The notes below the pieces were generated by a model. It was given only the letters and a program-made list of their open reading frames with translations. It ran no database searches and was not told the origin of the DNA. The position numbers were made by a program, and so were the translations under genes. A stretch of DNA of 64,000 nucleotides, taken from Cenococcum geophilum 1.58. Taxonomy: Eukaryota > Ascomycota > Dothideomycetes > Gloniales > Gloniaceae. Within the stretch, counting starts at the first letter, position 1. Each line of letters begins with the position of its first letter. Where the stretch lies: positions 1,562,914 to 1,626,913 of the forward strand of contig KV748200.1 in the NCBI GenBank assembly GCA_001692895.1, given 5' to 3'. This document shows positions 24,201 to 33,656 of this stretch, piece after piece.

Positions 24201-25502
24201 CTAAAAACAATAGTTAACGGTTATGCTATAATCCTAAGAGTTAGAGTTTGTGATATTTAAAGTATTTAACGAGATCCTAAGGCAGAGCTGTCTTAGAGAG
24301 CGACTTAGCTCTAGGACGTGCCTTTTGGTAACAAGCGAGAAGGGGTTCCTATAGAACGTTGGTTGTAGCTTCGTCCTTATAAGTGGTGCTTATTAGATAT
24401 AGGGCTAGAACTAGGTAAAGATTAGGGGCGGTAACCGGAAGATTAATGTGGTAAACGGTTGCTAGTGTTAGCCGTTTATAAATTGTTTTGGGGCGTAGGT
24501 AAGGGGACGAGATAGTATTTTAAGATGTGGTCCTTACTTCCGCACTTAAAGTAAAGGCCTAGCTTAATACGTCTTTCTCATTCGGGGGGCGTACTCTAGG
24601 GTTTTAGTGTTAATATCTATGGCGTTAGGGTGCTTAGGCTAAGATAATAACTTAATGGACGTTTATAGGGTTGTCGTATTGTATTAGGGGGCGGACTTTG
24701 GTATTAGGCGTAGTATATTATTATACCATTTATTAACGACGTTTACGCAGGCATTAAGGGCTCCTAATAGGTCTACGCCTATTAGGGAGGTTTTTAGTTT
24801 AGGGCTTAAAGATTTAACGAGGCTGTTAATTAGTGCGGAGTCGTTCCAGCCTATTTCCCTTGCGTAATGGTTAAATTTAGAGAAGTATACTAGGAAACTT
24901 TTCGTTCCTTAAGCTATGTAGTTTATCTTTCTTTAGGCAGTAGCTTGGCGGTTTAGGTTACTATATAAGGCTTTAAGAAGTATAACTAGGCTTTATACTA
25001 AGGTTGGCTAAAGAGGTTTAATAAGGTTAGCTGCCTCTCCTCCTAGTTGACTTAGGGCATAATAGAGTTGGTTAGCTTTAGTTAGGTAACGGTTGGCGTT
25101 ACTAGTTAGCTTATTTTTAAGCTAGCTTAGAAATAATTAGAGTTCTTATTATCTACTAATAAATACTAGGGGATCTGGTAGTCGTTCAGATTGTTTTAGT
25201 ATAGTAGTTGGTTTAAGGTGGATAGTTGCTATAGGTTTGGGGCTCGCGTTCCGCGTATTTATCTCTAGAGATAGTATTTGGTCTTAAGGTCCTAACGTAA
25301 GCATCTCAAGTATACGGATTTCTTCTTAGAGGTCCTTAATTAATTATTAATATTATGCTTCTTATTCGGCTTATTATTAATTTAGAGTAGCTTAGTTTTA
25401 TATAAGGGCGTCTATAAAAGACTTCTGTATTTCTGCTAGTTATTCTTAAAGTGCGGATATAATACCGGCGGCCGTTATAGGGGCTTTAGGGTTGTTCTGC
25501 AT
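24201..25502 (-). pseudogene. Gyp-2a gag and protease region
   Basis: ATG at 25502-25500 opens MQNNPKAPITAAGIISALQE, 34 bp inside the 5' LTR; a heptad-rich N-terminus follows, then a capsid-like region and, at about 24530, a CCHC-like knuckle (FKCGSKDHILKYYLV in this reading). In Gyp-2b the same start is ATA. Gag builds the particle. Reading frames carry TAG/TAA stops throughout. Confidence 0.75.
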
Positions 25503-25536
25503 TTCGGAAGTAGTATATAAAGTTAACGCAACATAG

Positions 25537-25907
25537 TGTTACGGAGTAAGTATAAGCGGCGATAATATATAGCAAGGTAGATATTATTAAGCTATATATA
25601 TAAACTATATAAGGAGGTTAAGACGTTACGTAAGGAAAGAAGGTAGGAAAACGGGAAGAAAGGGCATATATTGTTAACTTGGTTACTTAGTTAATATATA
25701 TATAGGGCAGAATAGGGTTTAGGTTGTAGTCCTAGTAGAACTTAGTAGAATTTAGTAGAACTTGGCAGAATATAGCAGAATGCCGTAGATTGCCGTTAGA
25801 TTGCTATTAGATTGCCATTAGATTGCTATTTCGCGGTTAGTTTCTAATTGCTAAGTCGGTAGAAATAGGTAGACGTGTGCAAGGTGTTACGAGGGTATCC
25901 CGTAATA
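25537..25907 (-). repeat. Gyp-2a 5' LTR
   Basis: 371 bp, TGTTAC...GTAATA on the plus strand; followed by TSD AGTAG (25908-25912). Intact, unlike the 3' copy. Confidence 0.93.
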
Positions 25908-25912
25908 AGTAG

Positions 25913-25990
25913 ATAGACTATAAAGTATAAGGGGCTAGCTTAACCGGAATGTATAATTATCTAATTAATAGTATCCCTAGTAAGTAGAAG
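25913..25990 (+). pseudogene. G0 chromodomain tail
   Basis: After the Gyp-2a TSD the old frame continues (YKVQGASLTGMYNYL), resembling the end of a fungal chromoviral chromodomain. It fades near 25990; the 3' LTR of G0 was not found. Confidence 0.4.
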
Positions 25991-26552
25991 GTAAGTTAAA
26001 GGTAGAATAGGTTTTATATATTAAAGGATAAATACTTTTTAACCTCTTTTATTTAAAGACTAATTGCTAGCTCTTTCTTAGAGGAGAACTAGCTCTCTAT
26101 ATAATCCTTTTAAGATACTAGTAAAACCTTTCGCCCCTTATCTAACTATATCTACTAGGATATATATAGGATATTAATAAAACATCCTACTATTTTACCT
26201 AATATATACCTTCTAGAGGAGCCTATTATAATTGCCTCCCCTTTAAGGGTCTTAGTCCTCTAAAACTTTATCTCTACTAAGCTTTTATAGAGTTCTAATT
26301 AAAACTACTAGGGAAACCCCTTATTTAGGGGGAAACCTATTAGTAAAAAGGTACTCTATAATACGGCTTATTGCTAGCTCTAACGCGGAACTTTACTTTA
26401 TATTTTATTCCTTTACTTTTCTTCTACCCTAGCTCTTTATAGTACTTTTATAATAGAATTTTAATAATAATAATAATAATTTAGTAGAATTTACCTTTTT
26501 AATTTTAGGAGTTTATTATAAATAGATATAGAGGTTATCTGGTATAACATAT
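25991..26552 (+). other. AT-rich stretch with one long RIP-broken frame, unrecognised
   Basis: One plus frame (about 26011-26470) reads continuously if TAG/TAA are taken as Gln: NRFYILKDKYFLTSFIQRL through LLEEPIIIASPLRV to FSSTLALYSTFIIEF, ending in a run of TAA. It is Leu/Ile/Ser/Tyr-rich, which RIP can also produce from non-coding DNA. I do not recognise it. It may be the remainder of G0 or a separate gene fragment. Confidence 0.3.
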
Positions 26553-26664
26553 TAACTACGTTAGGAAAAAATTTAGCAGCATTTAGCCAGCATTTTCAGC
26601 ATTTCGTAGCATTTCGTAGTATTTAAAACAGACTATACGCATTAAGCAGCATCTAGGCAGCTAT

Positions 26665-26914
26665 ATATATATATTATATATAAAATTTTTATATTTAGAT
26701 ATATAATTAGATATAGTATATTATATATAAAAAATTTTATAAATTACTTATAAATTATATAAGTTATTCTACTTCTAAAAAAAGGTTTTATTTTTTTATA
26801 TTTTTTTTAGAAGTAGAATAACTTATGTAATTTATAAGTAATTTTTTAAAAAAAAATTATATAATATACTATATCCAATTATCTATCTAAATATAAATTT
26901 TTTATATATAATAT
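26665..26914. repeat. Long inverted repeat inside FB-1
   Basis: Arms of about 120 bp (for instance TTATTCTACTTCTAAAAAAA against TTTTTTTAGAAGTAGAATAA) separated by roughly a dozen bases; AT-rich, with a few RIP-type mismatches. Confidence 0.8.
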
Positions 26915-26975
26915 TGAATTAAAGAACCTGTTACCTTATATTGCAATTGCAGTACCCCCCCGGGTGATACCGACA
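26915..26975 (+). repeat. TRG-1 5' LTR (61 bp)
   Basis: Begins TGAATTAAAG, contains a C7 run, ends ATACCGACA. Followed by CTAATTAGTAG, which also follows the Cop-2 5' LTR (50806), suggesting the same primer-binding site. Confidence 0.85.
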
Positions 26976-27288
26976 CTAATTAGTAGATATCACAGATCAG
27001 CCAGGTGTCATTACGAAGAGAGACGATACGCGATCGCTCCTACCAAGGCCCGTCGATCACGTCGCGTTTGCTAAGGAGAACCCTTCCGGTATAGGCTCTG
27101 GGAACTTAAAGAACCGACTCCTACCAAGGCTTCGTTCGGTTCGCGTCTACCACGCAAATTAATACCTAGTACGACCTCTTTACTGAGCGCCAGTACACCC
27201 AGCAGCGTCAGCAGCACCCCTACCTACACTACGACCTACACCACGACCCTACACCACGACCCTATACTACGACCTACGCCAGTTAATT

Positions 27289-28512
27289 ATGTCCGACACA
27301 GGAATCTAACGTCCGAACTGGGCTAACGGGATTACCCTAACCAGCGAGACTACCGCAGAAGATATCACCAACTATATTAACTTTAAAATCAATAAGTATA
27401 TTAAATGGGACTTTAAAGATAAAAGCTTATGGGAATTATATTAAGAGGACTTTAACAATTTTAAGGTATAGACATTTAAAGACGCCAACAGGCTTACACT
27501 TAAGGGACTTAAATAACTACTCCGACGTAATAGGGTATAGGTCTTTAATATAAAGAGCAAGTTAGTACCACAAGCACTATATGACGTTGCTCACGAGGAC
27601 GACTATACGGAATAGTCAGATGCAGAAATCAAACTATTCATTAGTACTAAAGGACCTTTTAATTTATACGTCATTAACCGTCGTCTTAAATTAATGTCAC
27701 TTGCCACTACCCCTAGGATACCTTAACCACTTATTGCATCTATACCCCAAGCTACTCCGTCTACATAAGCTCCGCCTGCACAAGCTCCGTCTGTATAAGC
27801 TCCGCCTACACAAGCTCCGTCTACGCAGGCTCCGCCTATAAACATTACGGCCTCGCCTACAAATGTTACGGCTCCCTCTGCGAATGTTACGGCCCCCTCT
27901 GCAAACGTTACAGCTCCCTCTATAAACGTCACAGCTCCCTCTACAAATACCCCTATAATACCTTAACCACCTATTGCATCTATACCCTAGTAAGCTGCAC
28001 TAACTACTACTTAATAGCAGTACTACCCTCAAACACCTATTGTACTTATACCCCAGCAATAGTACAATCTTTAGCAGCCTGCCTAGTAGCAGTAGTACGA
28101 CCCTCGACAACCTGGCCGATAACAGTATACCCTATTACAATTTACCTAACAACAGTAACTAGACCCAGGAAGAGGAACAATCTTATATAATGCTTAGTTA
28201 TCAGCCCTTCTACCTACTTTCCCCTATAGTCTGCGACAACTTTTATACCTTTTAAAGCCGCCATACCTTTAGTTCTAACTTTAACTACGCTCTGTTATGG
28301 GATACCTTAGTAACACCTTATACGCGCCTACCTGTCTCCACCGCAATATCCGAATGTTTACAATATCCGCAATATCCGTAATATCCGTAGCGATATTCGC
28401 AATATCTGTAGCGATATCCGCAATATCCGTAACGATATCCGCAACGTCTGCAATATCCGTAATATTCGCAATACCCGAGACATTCGCGATTACTGCCCTG
28501 AGCACCTGTTGA
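27289..28512 (+). pseudogene. TRG-1 gag-like protein, 407 residues, three repeat tracts
   Basis: ATG at 27289; one frame runs to TGA at 28510-28512 (408 codons) with only TAG/TAA interruptions. Residues 1-145 (WANGITLTSETTAEDITNYI, LWELYQEDFNNF) parallel the Cop-2 gag N-terminus (WSQGVNLTS..., LWEQYKEDFADF). Next come Pro-rich repeats (APPTQAPSTQAPP, 27758-27840), NVTAPSA repeats (27841-27955), a Gln-rich stretch, and an Ile/Ala/Ser/Val repeat (ISAISVISVAI, 28362-28475). No zinc knuckle is seen. Likely a capsid-forming or RNA-binding protein acting with pol in trans; that role is inference. The minus ORFs here are shadows of the repeats. Confidence 0.7.
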
Positions 28513-28685
28513 CCTATATACTTCTCCTTTATACTTTCTTACCTTCTTTCCTTTTTGTAAATGTCGCCAGTGTCTATATAAGTAGAGGTTACGTAGTTAT
28601 ATCTCTGATTAGTTATCCTTATGGTGACTTATTAGCCCCCTATTTAGGCACCGCGATCCTTATAATCCTTTGCGAAAAACACAAA

Positions 28686-28721
28686 TAAATTAAAGAACCT
28701 GTTACCTTAAAAAAAAAAAAA
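28686..28721 (+). repeat. Partial LTR copy with a 13-bp poly(A) run
   Basis: 24 bp matching the first 24 bp of the TRG-1 LTR (TAAATTAAAG...TTACCTTA), then A's to 28721, then GACACGAA and the true 3' LTR. The bases before both copies also match (AAACACAAA, AAAGACACGAA). Looks like a polyadenylated transcript end built into the element. Confidence 0.75.
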
Positions 28722-28729
28722 GACACGAA

Positions 28730-28790
28730 TGAATTAAAGAACCTGTTACCTTATATTGCAATTGCAGTACCCCCCTAGGTAATACCGACA
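28730..28790 (+). repeat. TRG-1 3' LTR (61 bp)
   Basis: Same 61 bp as the 5' LTR with a few transitions (CCTAGGTAATACC for CCGGGTGATACC). Followed by TSD AATAT. Confidence 0.85.
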
Positions 28791-28913
28791 AATATATATA
28801 TATAGCTACCTAGATACTGCTTAATGCGTATAGTCTGTTTTAAATACTGCGAAATGCTACGAAATGCTAAAAATGCTGGCTAAATGCTGCTAAATTTTTT
28901 CCTGACGTAACTA

Positions 28914-29800
28914 CTATCCCTATTTACTTAAAATAGGTTTTAATAATAATATCTTAATTTTAATTTCTTCCTATTTATAAGTCGTTATCTCTTACTTATC
29001 CTTCTATTAATAATACTATTTATCTTATTCTTTTATAGACTGTTTTTATTATATTTTAACCTTTAGCTTCTATATCTCTAACCGCTCTTTTACTACTACT
29101 TTAATATCTTCTTATAATATATCTTTAAGTAATAGGATCCCTATCTTATCTCTTATAATAAGACTAACTTCTTAGAGTATTCTCTTATAATAGCTTATAG
29201 TTATACTATATATCCCTAAACTAGCGGTAGTATTATTTCTCTTTTAATAGCGCCTTAGACAACTTCTATTACTCCTATAGTAGTTTCCCTAAAGTGCTAG
29301 TATTACTACGTCTACGCTCTTATACTAGACCCGTCTTATACCTATAAAATACCTTATTCTAATAAAAATAAGTCTAAGTACTCCTATTACTATAGCTAGA
29401 GAAAAATCTATATACTAGCATTTCCTATTCTATCCTATTTTAAATTTTACTAAATTTACTAAATCCCCGCTATTTATATATATAAGACTTATAAGCTCTA
29501 GCGCGCTATTTAGAATTTCTGCCTATATTTAAATAATAATAAATAGGGATAGAAGGTATTATCTATTACTTATAAACTCTTTAATTTAATAAAGGGTTCT
29601 ACTACTATAAAGATATAATAATCTGAGATATATAGTATCTAGAAGTATATCTATAAGCAGCTTACTCTTATAAATAATAATATTTACACTCTTATACGGG
29701 CTTTTCTAGCTAGGTAAGTTTCTCTAGTAATATATTTAGGAACTATACTAATTCTTTTAGCTAATAGCTTTCTAATCCCTACTTAGACACTAATTTGGAA
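28914..29800 (+). other. RIP-degraded region, possible Cys-rich coding fragment
   Basis: No LTR or known domain. Between about 29290 and 29480 one plus frame reads KCQYYYVYALILDPSYTYKI; if Tyr codons TAT/TAC come from TGT/TGC by RIP this would be a Cys-rich, zinc-binding-like block. That back-inference is weak, because any RIP-treated sequence gains Tyr and stops. Confidence 0.2.
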
Positions 29801-30424
29801 CCTAAGGCGTTAGGAAAACGGGAAGTGGCGTAGGAAATTTAGTTTCGCTAAAAGTGTTTTTAAGGCCCGGGGCCAGCTTTCTGCCATATTAGCTAACCCC
29901 CTAGGGCTATACGCCAGCATTACGCTAGCTTATGGCTATAAAATAAACATTATTACTATTATTGCGTTTATTGCTATTAGGGTATCAAAATCCTAAAGGC
30001 CTCCTAGTAGGCTTTAGTAGGCTTCCCTAAGGCTCTTATAGGACTTTAATTTTCCTAATTATTAAAATCGTCCTAAGTACTATCGGGTCCCTAACAGCCT
30101 CTACACGTGCCTTTACATACCCCTTATATACCTAAATACCACCTTTACCCTTCCTTCTTTACACCCTCCCTATTTAGGGAGGTACTAAAACGGTAGCTAG
30201 TAGAGGACTATGACCAGAACTAGACGACCGTCGCTAGAACCAGACGACCGCCATTTAAACGACCAGCCAGCGAACACCACGAATAATTTAATCGATCGAT
30301 TAAATCGTACCAGAGCCTTAATATAGCCTATTACCGAAATAAATCGGATTAAGGCCTCCTAGGGAGGCACCCTAGATGACCACTGTTTAAATAACCCCTC
30401 CCCTAATTAAATCAGACACTAATA

Positions 30425-30531
30425 TAGGCAGGTAGACACTAGGCCTAGTTAGGAAATCGGTACATAACCGGCAGATTATCGAGAACACCGCCAATCGACG
30501 ATTTGGAGCCTCTGCGTAAGGTTCCCCCCTT
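30425..30531. repeat. Direct duplication, copy 1 (partner 30697-30803)
   Basis: About 105 bp beginning GGCAGGTAGACACTAGGCCT and ending GCGTAAGGTTCCCCCC; the partner has the same layout with RIP-type and other changes. The two copies flank the tetranucleotide tract. Confidence 0.7.
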
Positions 30532-30599
30532 CTCCTCAATTAATTGCTCGAAGCCTAAGCGGTAGTCTCCCTAAAAAGACGTAGAGCTCCTATAATAGA

Positions 30600-30704
30600 C
30601 ACAGGCAAGCAGGTAGGTAGGTAGGCAGGCAGGCAGGTAGGTAAGTAGGTAAGTAGGTAGGTAGGTAGGTATATAGGTACATAGGCAGGTACGCAGGTAG
30701 GTAG
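30600..30704. repeat. (AGGT/AGGC)n microsatellite
   Basis: About 25 tandem 4-bp units of GGTA/GGCA type with some A-for-G changes. Probably arose between the duplicated flanks. Confidence 0.9.
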
Positions 30705-30803
30705 ATAGGCACTAGACCTAGTTAGGAAATCAGTACACAGGTAATAGATTATCTAGACTAGCCAATTAACGATTTAGAGCCTTTGCGTAAGGCTCCCCCC
30801 TTT
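30697..30803. repeat. Direct duplication, copy 2
   Basis: Second copy of 30425-30531: AGTTAGGAAATCAGTACACA, then AACGATTTAGAGCC and a C-run. Confidence 0.7.
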
Positions 30804-30850
30804 AACTACTATTAATTTAATATTATAAATATTATAGCTATCAGATATAA

Positions 30851-30909
30851 AGTGGCTAAAGTAGCTAAAGTAGCTAAAGTAGCTAAAGTAGCTAAAGTAG
30901 CTAAAGTGG
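30851..30909. repeat. 9-bp minisatellite, about 6.5 units
   Basis: AGTAGCTAA repeated head to tail with AGTGG at both ends, the internal units probably RIP-converted from AGTGGCTAA. Runs into a GCCCCGGGCTAGC palindrome. Confidence 0.9.
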
Positions 30910-31011
30910 CCCCGGGCTAGCGTAAAGAAGTATATATAAATAGATCAGCGGATTTGGCTAAAAGGGCCTGGGGCTAGCCCCTATTACTCTCCTATTTTCC
31001 TAACAGGATAA

Positions 31012-31810
31012 TACTAAGAATAGTAATAAAAGTTAAGATAAACGCTCTCCTCGCCAGTCTCTCGCCTATACTAGTCCTTCTAGTTCCTACTACTATAAAA
31101 AGAAAATTAATAGAAGTACTAATAATATTACTAATAATAACGTTAATATAGAAGAGGAGGCCCTTATTACTACTACTAGTATTTAAGTTATTATCTAGTT
31201 GTTTTCTTCTTCTTATAAAATAGCTTTATTTAGTACCTCTTTAATACCTTCAGGGTGCCCTAGTACTAGGAATTAACTTTATACCTTAGGGATACCCTTA
31301 TTCTAAGCTTTAGTGATAGTCTATATAAAAGTAGTATACTACTATAATCCCTATATATAATAAATAGGTAGTATTCCTATAAGTACTTTATAATTTCTTA
31401 AAATTTCTAATTCTTTATAGGCTATCCTTTTACTTCTCTTTATACTATTAACTCTGCTATATATCTTTAGTACTAGACTAAATACTCTCCTTTTATCCCT
31501 AGAGGACCTATCTAAAGCCCTAGGGCCTCTTCTTATAGTACTACTACTTATTCTTAAATAGCGTCTTCTCTAGATAGTATCCCTAGTAGTTCTCCTATAG
31601 ATCCCTATAGGCTTCCTCTTATAGGATTTTAGGATCCCTATTATAATAGCAAAATATTTCTATTCTTAATGCCTATACTTAACCCTATATATTTAATTTA
31701 TAGGGGTTTCCCTATTATCTTATCTATAGTATATCTAGAACTATTACTAAATCTTTAATTTTAGTCCTTAGAAAGGTTTTAATTACTATATTATATTTTA
31801 GCTAAAGGTA
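31012..31810 (+). other. Unrecognised RIP-broken reading frame
   Basis: One plus frame stays readable for about 265 codons when TAG/TAA are taken as Gln, from KNSNKSQDKRSPRQS through NNNVNIEEEALITTTS to a Leu/Ile-rich C-terminal half. A polar N-terminus and hydrophobic remainder could be a real protein, but such composition is also expected from RIP-treated DNA. No family recognised; it is cut by Gyp-2b at 31816. Confidence 0.25.
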
Positions 31811-31815
31811 TTCCT

Positions 31816-32158
31816 TATTACGGAACACCTCTGTAATACCTTATACACGCCTACCTATTTCCACTAACTTAGCAGTTAGAAGACCGACTACGAGATAGCA
31901 ATTTGCCGCAATCTATAGCAATCTGCCGTATTTTGCTATATTCTACTAGGTTCTGCTAGGACTACTGCCTAAATCCTATTCTACTCTATATATATATATA
32001 TTAAGTAAGTAACTAAGCCTATAATATATACCCTTTCTTCCCGTTTCCTTACCTTCCTTTCTTATATAATGTCTTAACTTTATTATATAGTTTATATATA
32101 TAGCTTAATAGTATTTACTTTGCTATATATTATTGTCGCTTATACTTACTCTATAATA
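31816..32158 (+). repeat. Gyp-2b 5' LTR
   Basis: 343 bp, begins TATTACGG (from TGTTACGG) and ends ACTCTATAATA. Shorter than the 371-bp Gyp-2a LTR, in part because it has fewer of the AGCAATCTA-type units. Confidence 0.85.
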
Positions 32159-32193
32159 CTATATTATATTAACTTTATATACTACCCTCTAAA

Positions 32194-32804
32194 ATATAAA
32201 ATAACCCTAAAGCCCCCCTAATAGCCGCTAGTATTATATCTATACTCTAAGAATAACTAGTAGAGATATAGAAGTCTTTTATAGACGCCCTTATATAGAA
32301 CTAAGCTACTTTAAATTAATAATTTATTAAGGACCTCTAAGAGAAAGTCCGCACCCTTAAGGTGCCTATACTAGGGCCTTAAGACTAAACGCTATCTTTA
32401 GAGATAAATATACGGAACCCAAGCCCTAAACCCGCAGTAGTTACTTGCCCTAAGCTGACTACTATACCGTAACAATCTAAATAACTACTAGACCCCCTAG
32501 TACTTACTAGCAAATAATAAAAGCTTTATTTATTCCTAAGCTAGCTTAGAAATAAGCTAACTATTACCTAACTAAAGCTAACCGACTCTATTACGCCTTA
32601 AGTTAACTAGGAGGAAAGATAGCTAACCTTATTAAGCCTCTTTAGCCAAACTTAGTATAAAGCCTAGTTATACTTCTTAAAGCTATATATAGTAACCTAA
32701 ACCGCCAAGCTAATACTTAGAGGAAGATAAACTATATAGCTTAAGGAATAAAAAGTTTCCTAGTATACTTCTCTAAATTTAACTATTACGTAAGGGAAAC
32801 GGGC
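32194..32804 (+). pseudogene. Gyp-2b gag, N-terminal part
   Basis: Aligns with Gyp-2a gag. The start ATG of Gyp-2a is ATA here (32194-32196) and the following CAG is TAA. Reads ...NPKAPLIAASIISILQEQLV with stops as Gln. Interrupted by Gyp-3b after CGGGC (32800-32804) and continues at 57572. Confidence 0.75.
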
Positions 32805-33109
32805 TATAAGGGCGCGAAGAGACTTTAGGGAAGATTTAAAGGAATAATATAAATTCTATCTAAATCTAAGGGTATATAGCTCTCGCTAAGAACAAGACGT
32901 TGCGTAAAGAAGAGAAGGGAATAACAAGAGAATTATATAATTAAATAGTTAGGAGCTTAGTGGTTAATACGTGCGTATATACGCACGCGGTCTTTAATAG
33001 ACTTTAGTAAAATTTAATTAATTTAGCAGAATTTGGTTAAAGCGTTGGAATTTATCTATTAAGTGTTTTACTAAGATATTCCTACTATAACTAGGCTAGT
33101 CCTATTATA
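32805..33109 (-). repeat. Gyp-3b 3' LTR
   Basis: 305 bp, reverse complement of the Gyp-3a LTR; starts TATAAGGGCGCG, ends CCTATTATA. The palindrome of Gyp-3a is kept as an 18-bp core at 32970-32987. A polypurine tract follows (complement of GTACCCCCCCTTTT). Confidence 0.92.
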
Positions 33110-33232
33110 GTACCCCCCCTTTTAGCCGAAGGTTTAAATAATTTAATTTTAGTTAAGACTTATAACTTATCGCGTGTTATATTTTCGCGTTAGGTAGCGG
33201 TATAGAGTTTTACTAATTCTATCGTTAAATAG

Positions 33233-33276
33233 GCTAATTAGGATTTTCTATCCCCGGAATAAAAAATCGCTATTAG
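33233..33276 (-). repeat. Shared palindrome P2, copy in Gyp-3b
   Basis: GATTTTCTATCCCC against GGAATAAAAAATC with the outer GCTAATTAG / CTATTAGC arms; right arm eroded by RIP-type changes. Confidence 0.8.
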
Positions 33277-33348
33277 CTTAGTTAAGGCGGTAAGCAGAAC
33301 TAATATCTTTATAGTAGGTCTTAGTAAGGCAGATTTAACTAATTAGAT

Positions 33349-33371
33349 AACTTTAACCGGCGGTTAAAGTT
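33349..33371 (-). repeat. Shared palindrome P1, copy in Gyp-3b
   Basis: Arms AACTTTAACCG and CGGTTAAAGTT, same relation to P2 as in Gyp-3a. Confidence 0.85.
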
Positions 33372-33656
33372 CCTTAATATCTTATATATTACGTAATTAT
33401 ATTATAAACGTTATAACGTATTTTAAGTTCTTTTTAATTTTAAGCTTCCTGCTATCGTGTTTTATATATTTATATTAGGTAGCAGTTATTTACCTTTATA
33501 TTATATCTATCTAGCTAAAATAGGCCGTAAAGGATAGTCTTTATAAAATTCTTTTACTAAGGAAGGCGCGTCGGCCTTAATCTAGTTATAGGTTTCCTAG
33601 GTTTATATTTTATATCCTTTTTACTTAATAAAAAGTTTAAATTATTTAGATTATAT

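Larger units (their letters stand above)
7828..25907 (-). mobile_element. Gyp-2a: Ty3/gypsy chromovirus (about 5.9 kb without inserts)
   Basis: LTRs of 371 bp: the right (5') one is 25537-25907. The left (3') one is 7828-7973 plus 20119-20343, split by Gyp-3a. TSD AGTAG at 7823-7827 and 25908-25912, exact. A polypurine tract (complement of GTACCCCCCCTTT at 20344) next to the left LTR gives minus orientation. Without Gyp-3a the length is 5935 bp. A second, plus-strand copy of this family (Gyp-2b) begins at 31816. Confidence 0.92.
26915..28790 (+). mobile_element. TRG-1: gag-only LTR retrotransposon with 61-bp LTRs, 1876 bp
   Basis: Terminal direct repeats 26915-26975 and 28730-28790, both 61 bp, TG...CA, with exact TSD AATAT at 26910-26914 and 28791-28795; removing it restores the FB-1 palindrome. 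Only one ORF, related to the N-terminal gag of Cop-2; no protease, RT or integrase. This layout resembles plant TR-GAG/TRIM elements. It must borrow pol, plausibly from a Cop-2-like copia. Confidence 0.85.
26559..28907. mobile_element. FB-1: palindromic foldback/MITE element (about 468 bp), split by TRG-1
   Basis: Left arm 26559 onward (CGTTAGGAAAAAATTTAGC) is the inverted copy of 28796-28907 (ending ...TTTTTTCCTGACG). The inner arms 26665-26786 and 26797-26914 are also inverted copies around a short AT spacer, so the original element was almost entirely a hairpin. Flanked by TAACTA at 26553-26558 and 28908-28913 (6-bp TSD candidate). No coding capacity. Non-autonomous DNA transposon by structure; superfamily not assigned. 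Confidence 0.75.
29808..31013. other. Possible degenerate inverted-terminal-repeat element
   Basis: GTTAGGAAAACGGGAAGTGG near 29812 is opposed by CTCTCCTATTTTCCTAAC ending near 31006 (10 bp exact, then partial). The enclosed DNA is GC-richer and non-coding, with a microsatellite, a direct duplication and a 9-bp minisatellite. No TSD was found; a hypothesis only. Confidence 0.25.

Noticed and set aside
27723-28512. Minus and plus ORFs of 69-74 residues with Gly/Ala/Asp or Ile/Ala/Ser repeats
   Set aside because: Minus frames are antisense of the TRG-1 gag repeats; the plus frame is the C-terminal end of gag and is described there.
30240-30310. tRNA or other structured RNA gene in the GC-richer island
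   Set aside because: Short inverted repeats such as ATCGATCGAT are present but no cloverleaf or promoter boxes could be drawn.
31816-32158. Solo LTR of the Gyp-2 family
   Set aside because: Flanking 5-mers do not match and gag follows directly; it is the 5' LTR of Gyp-2b.
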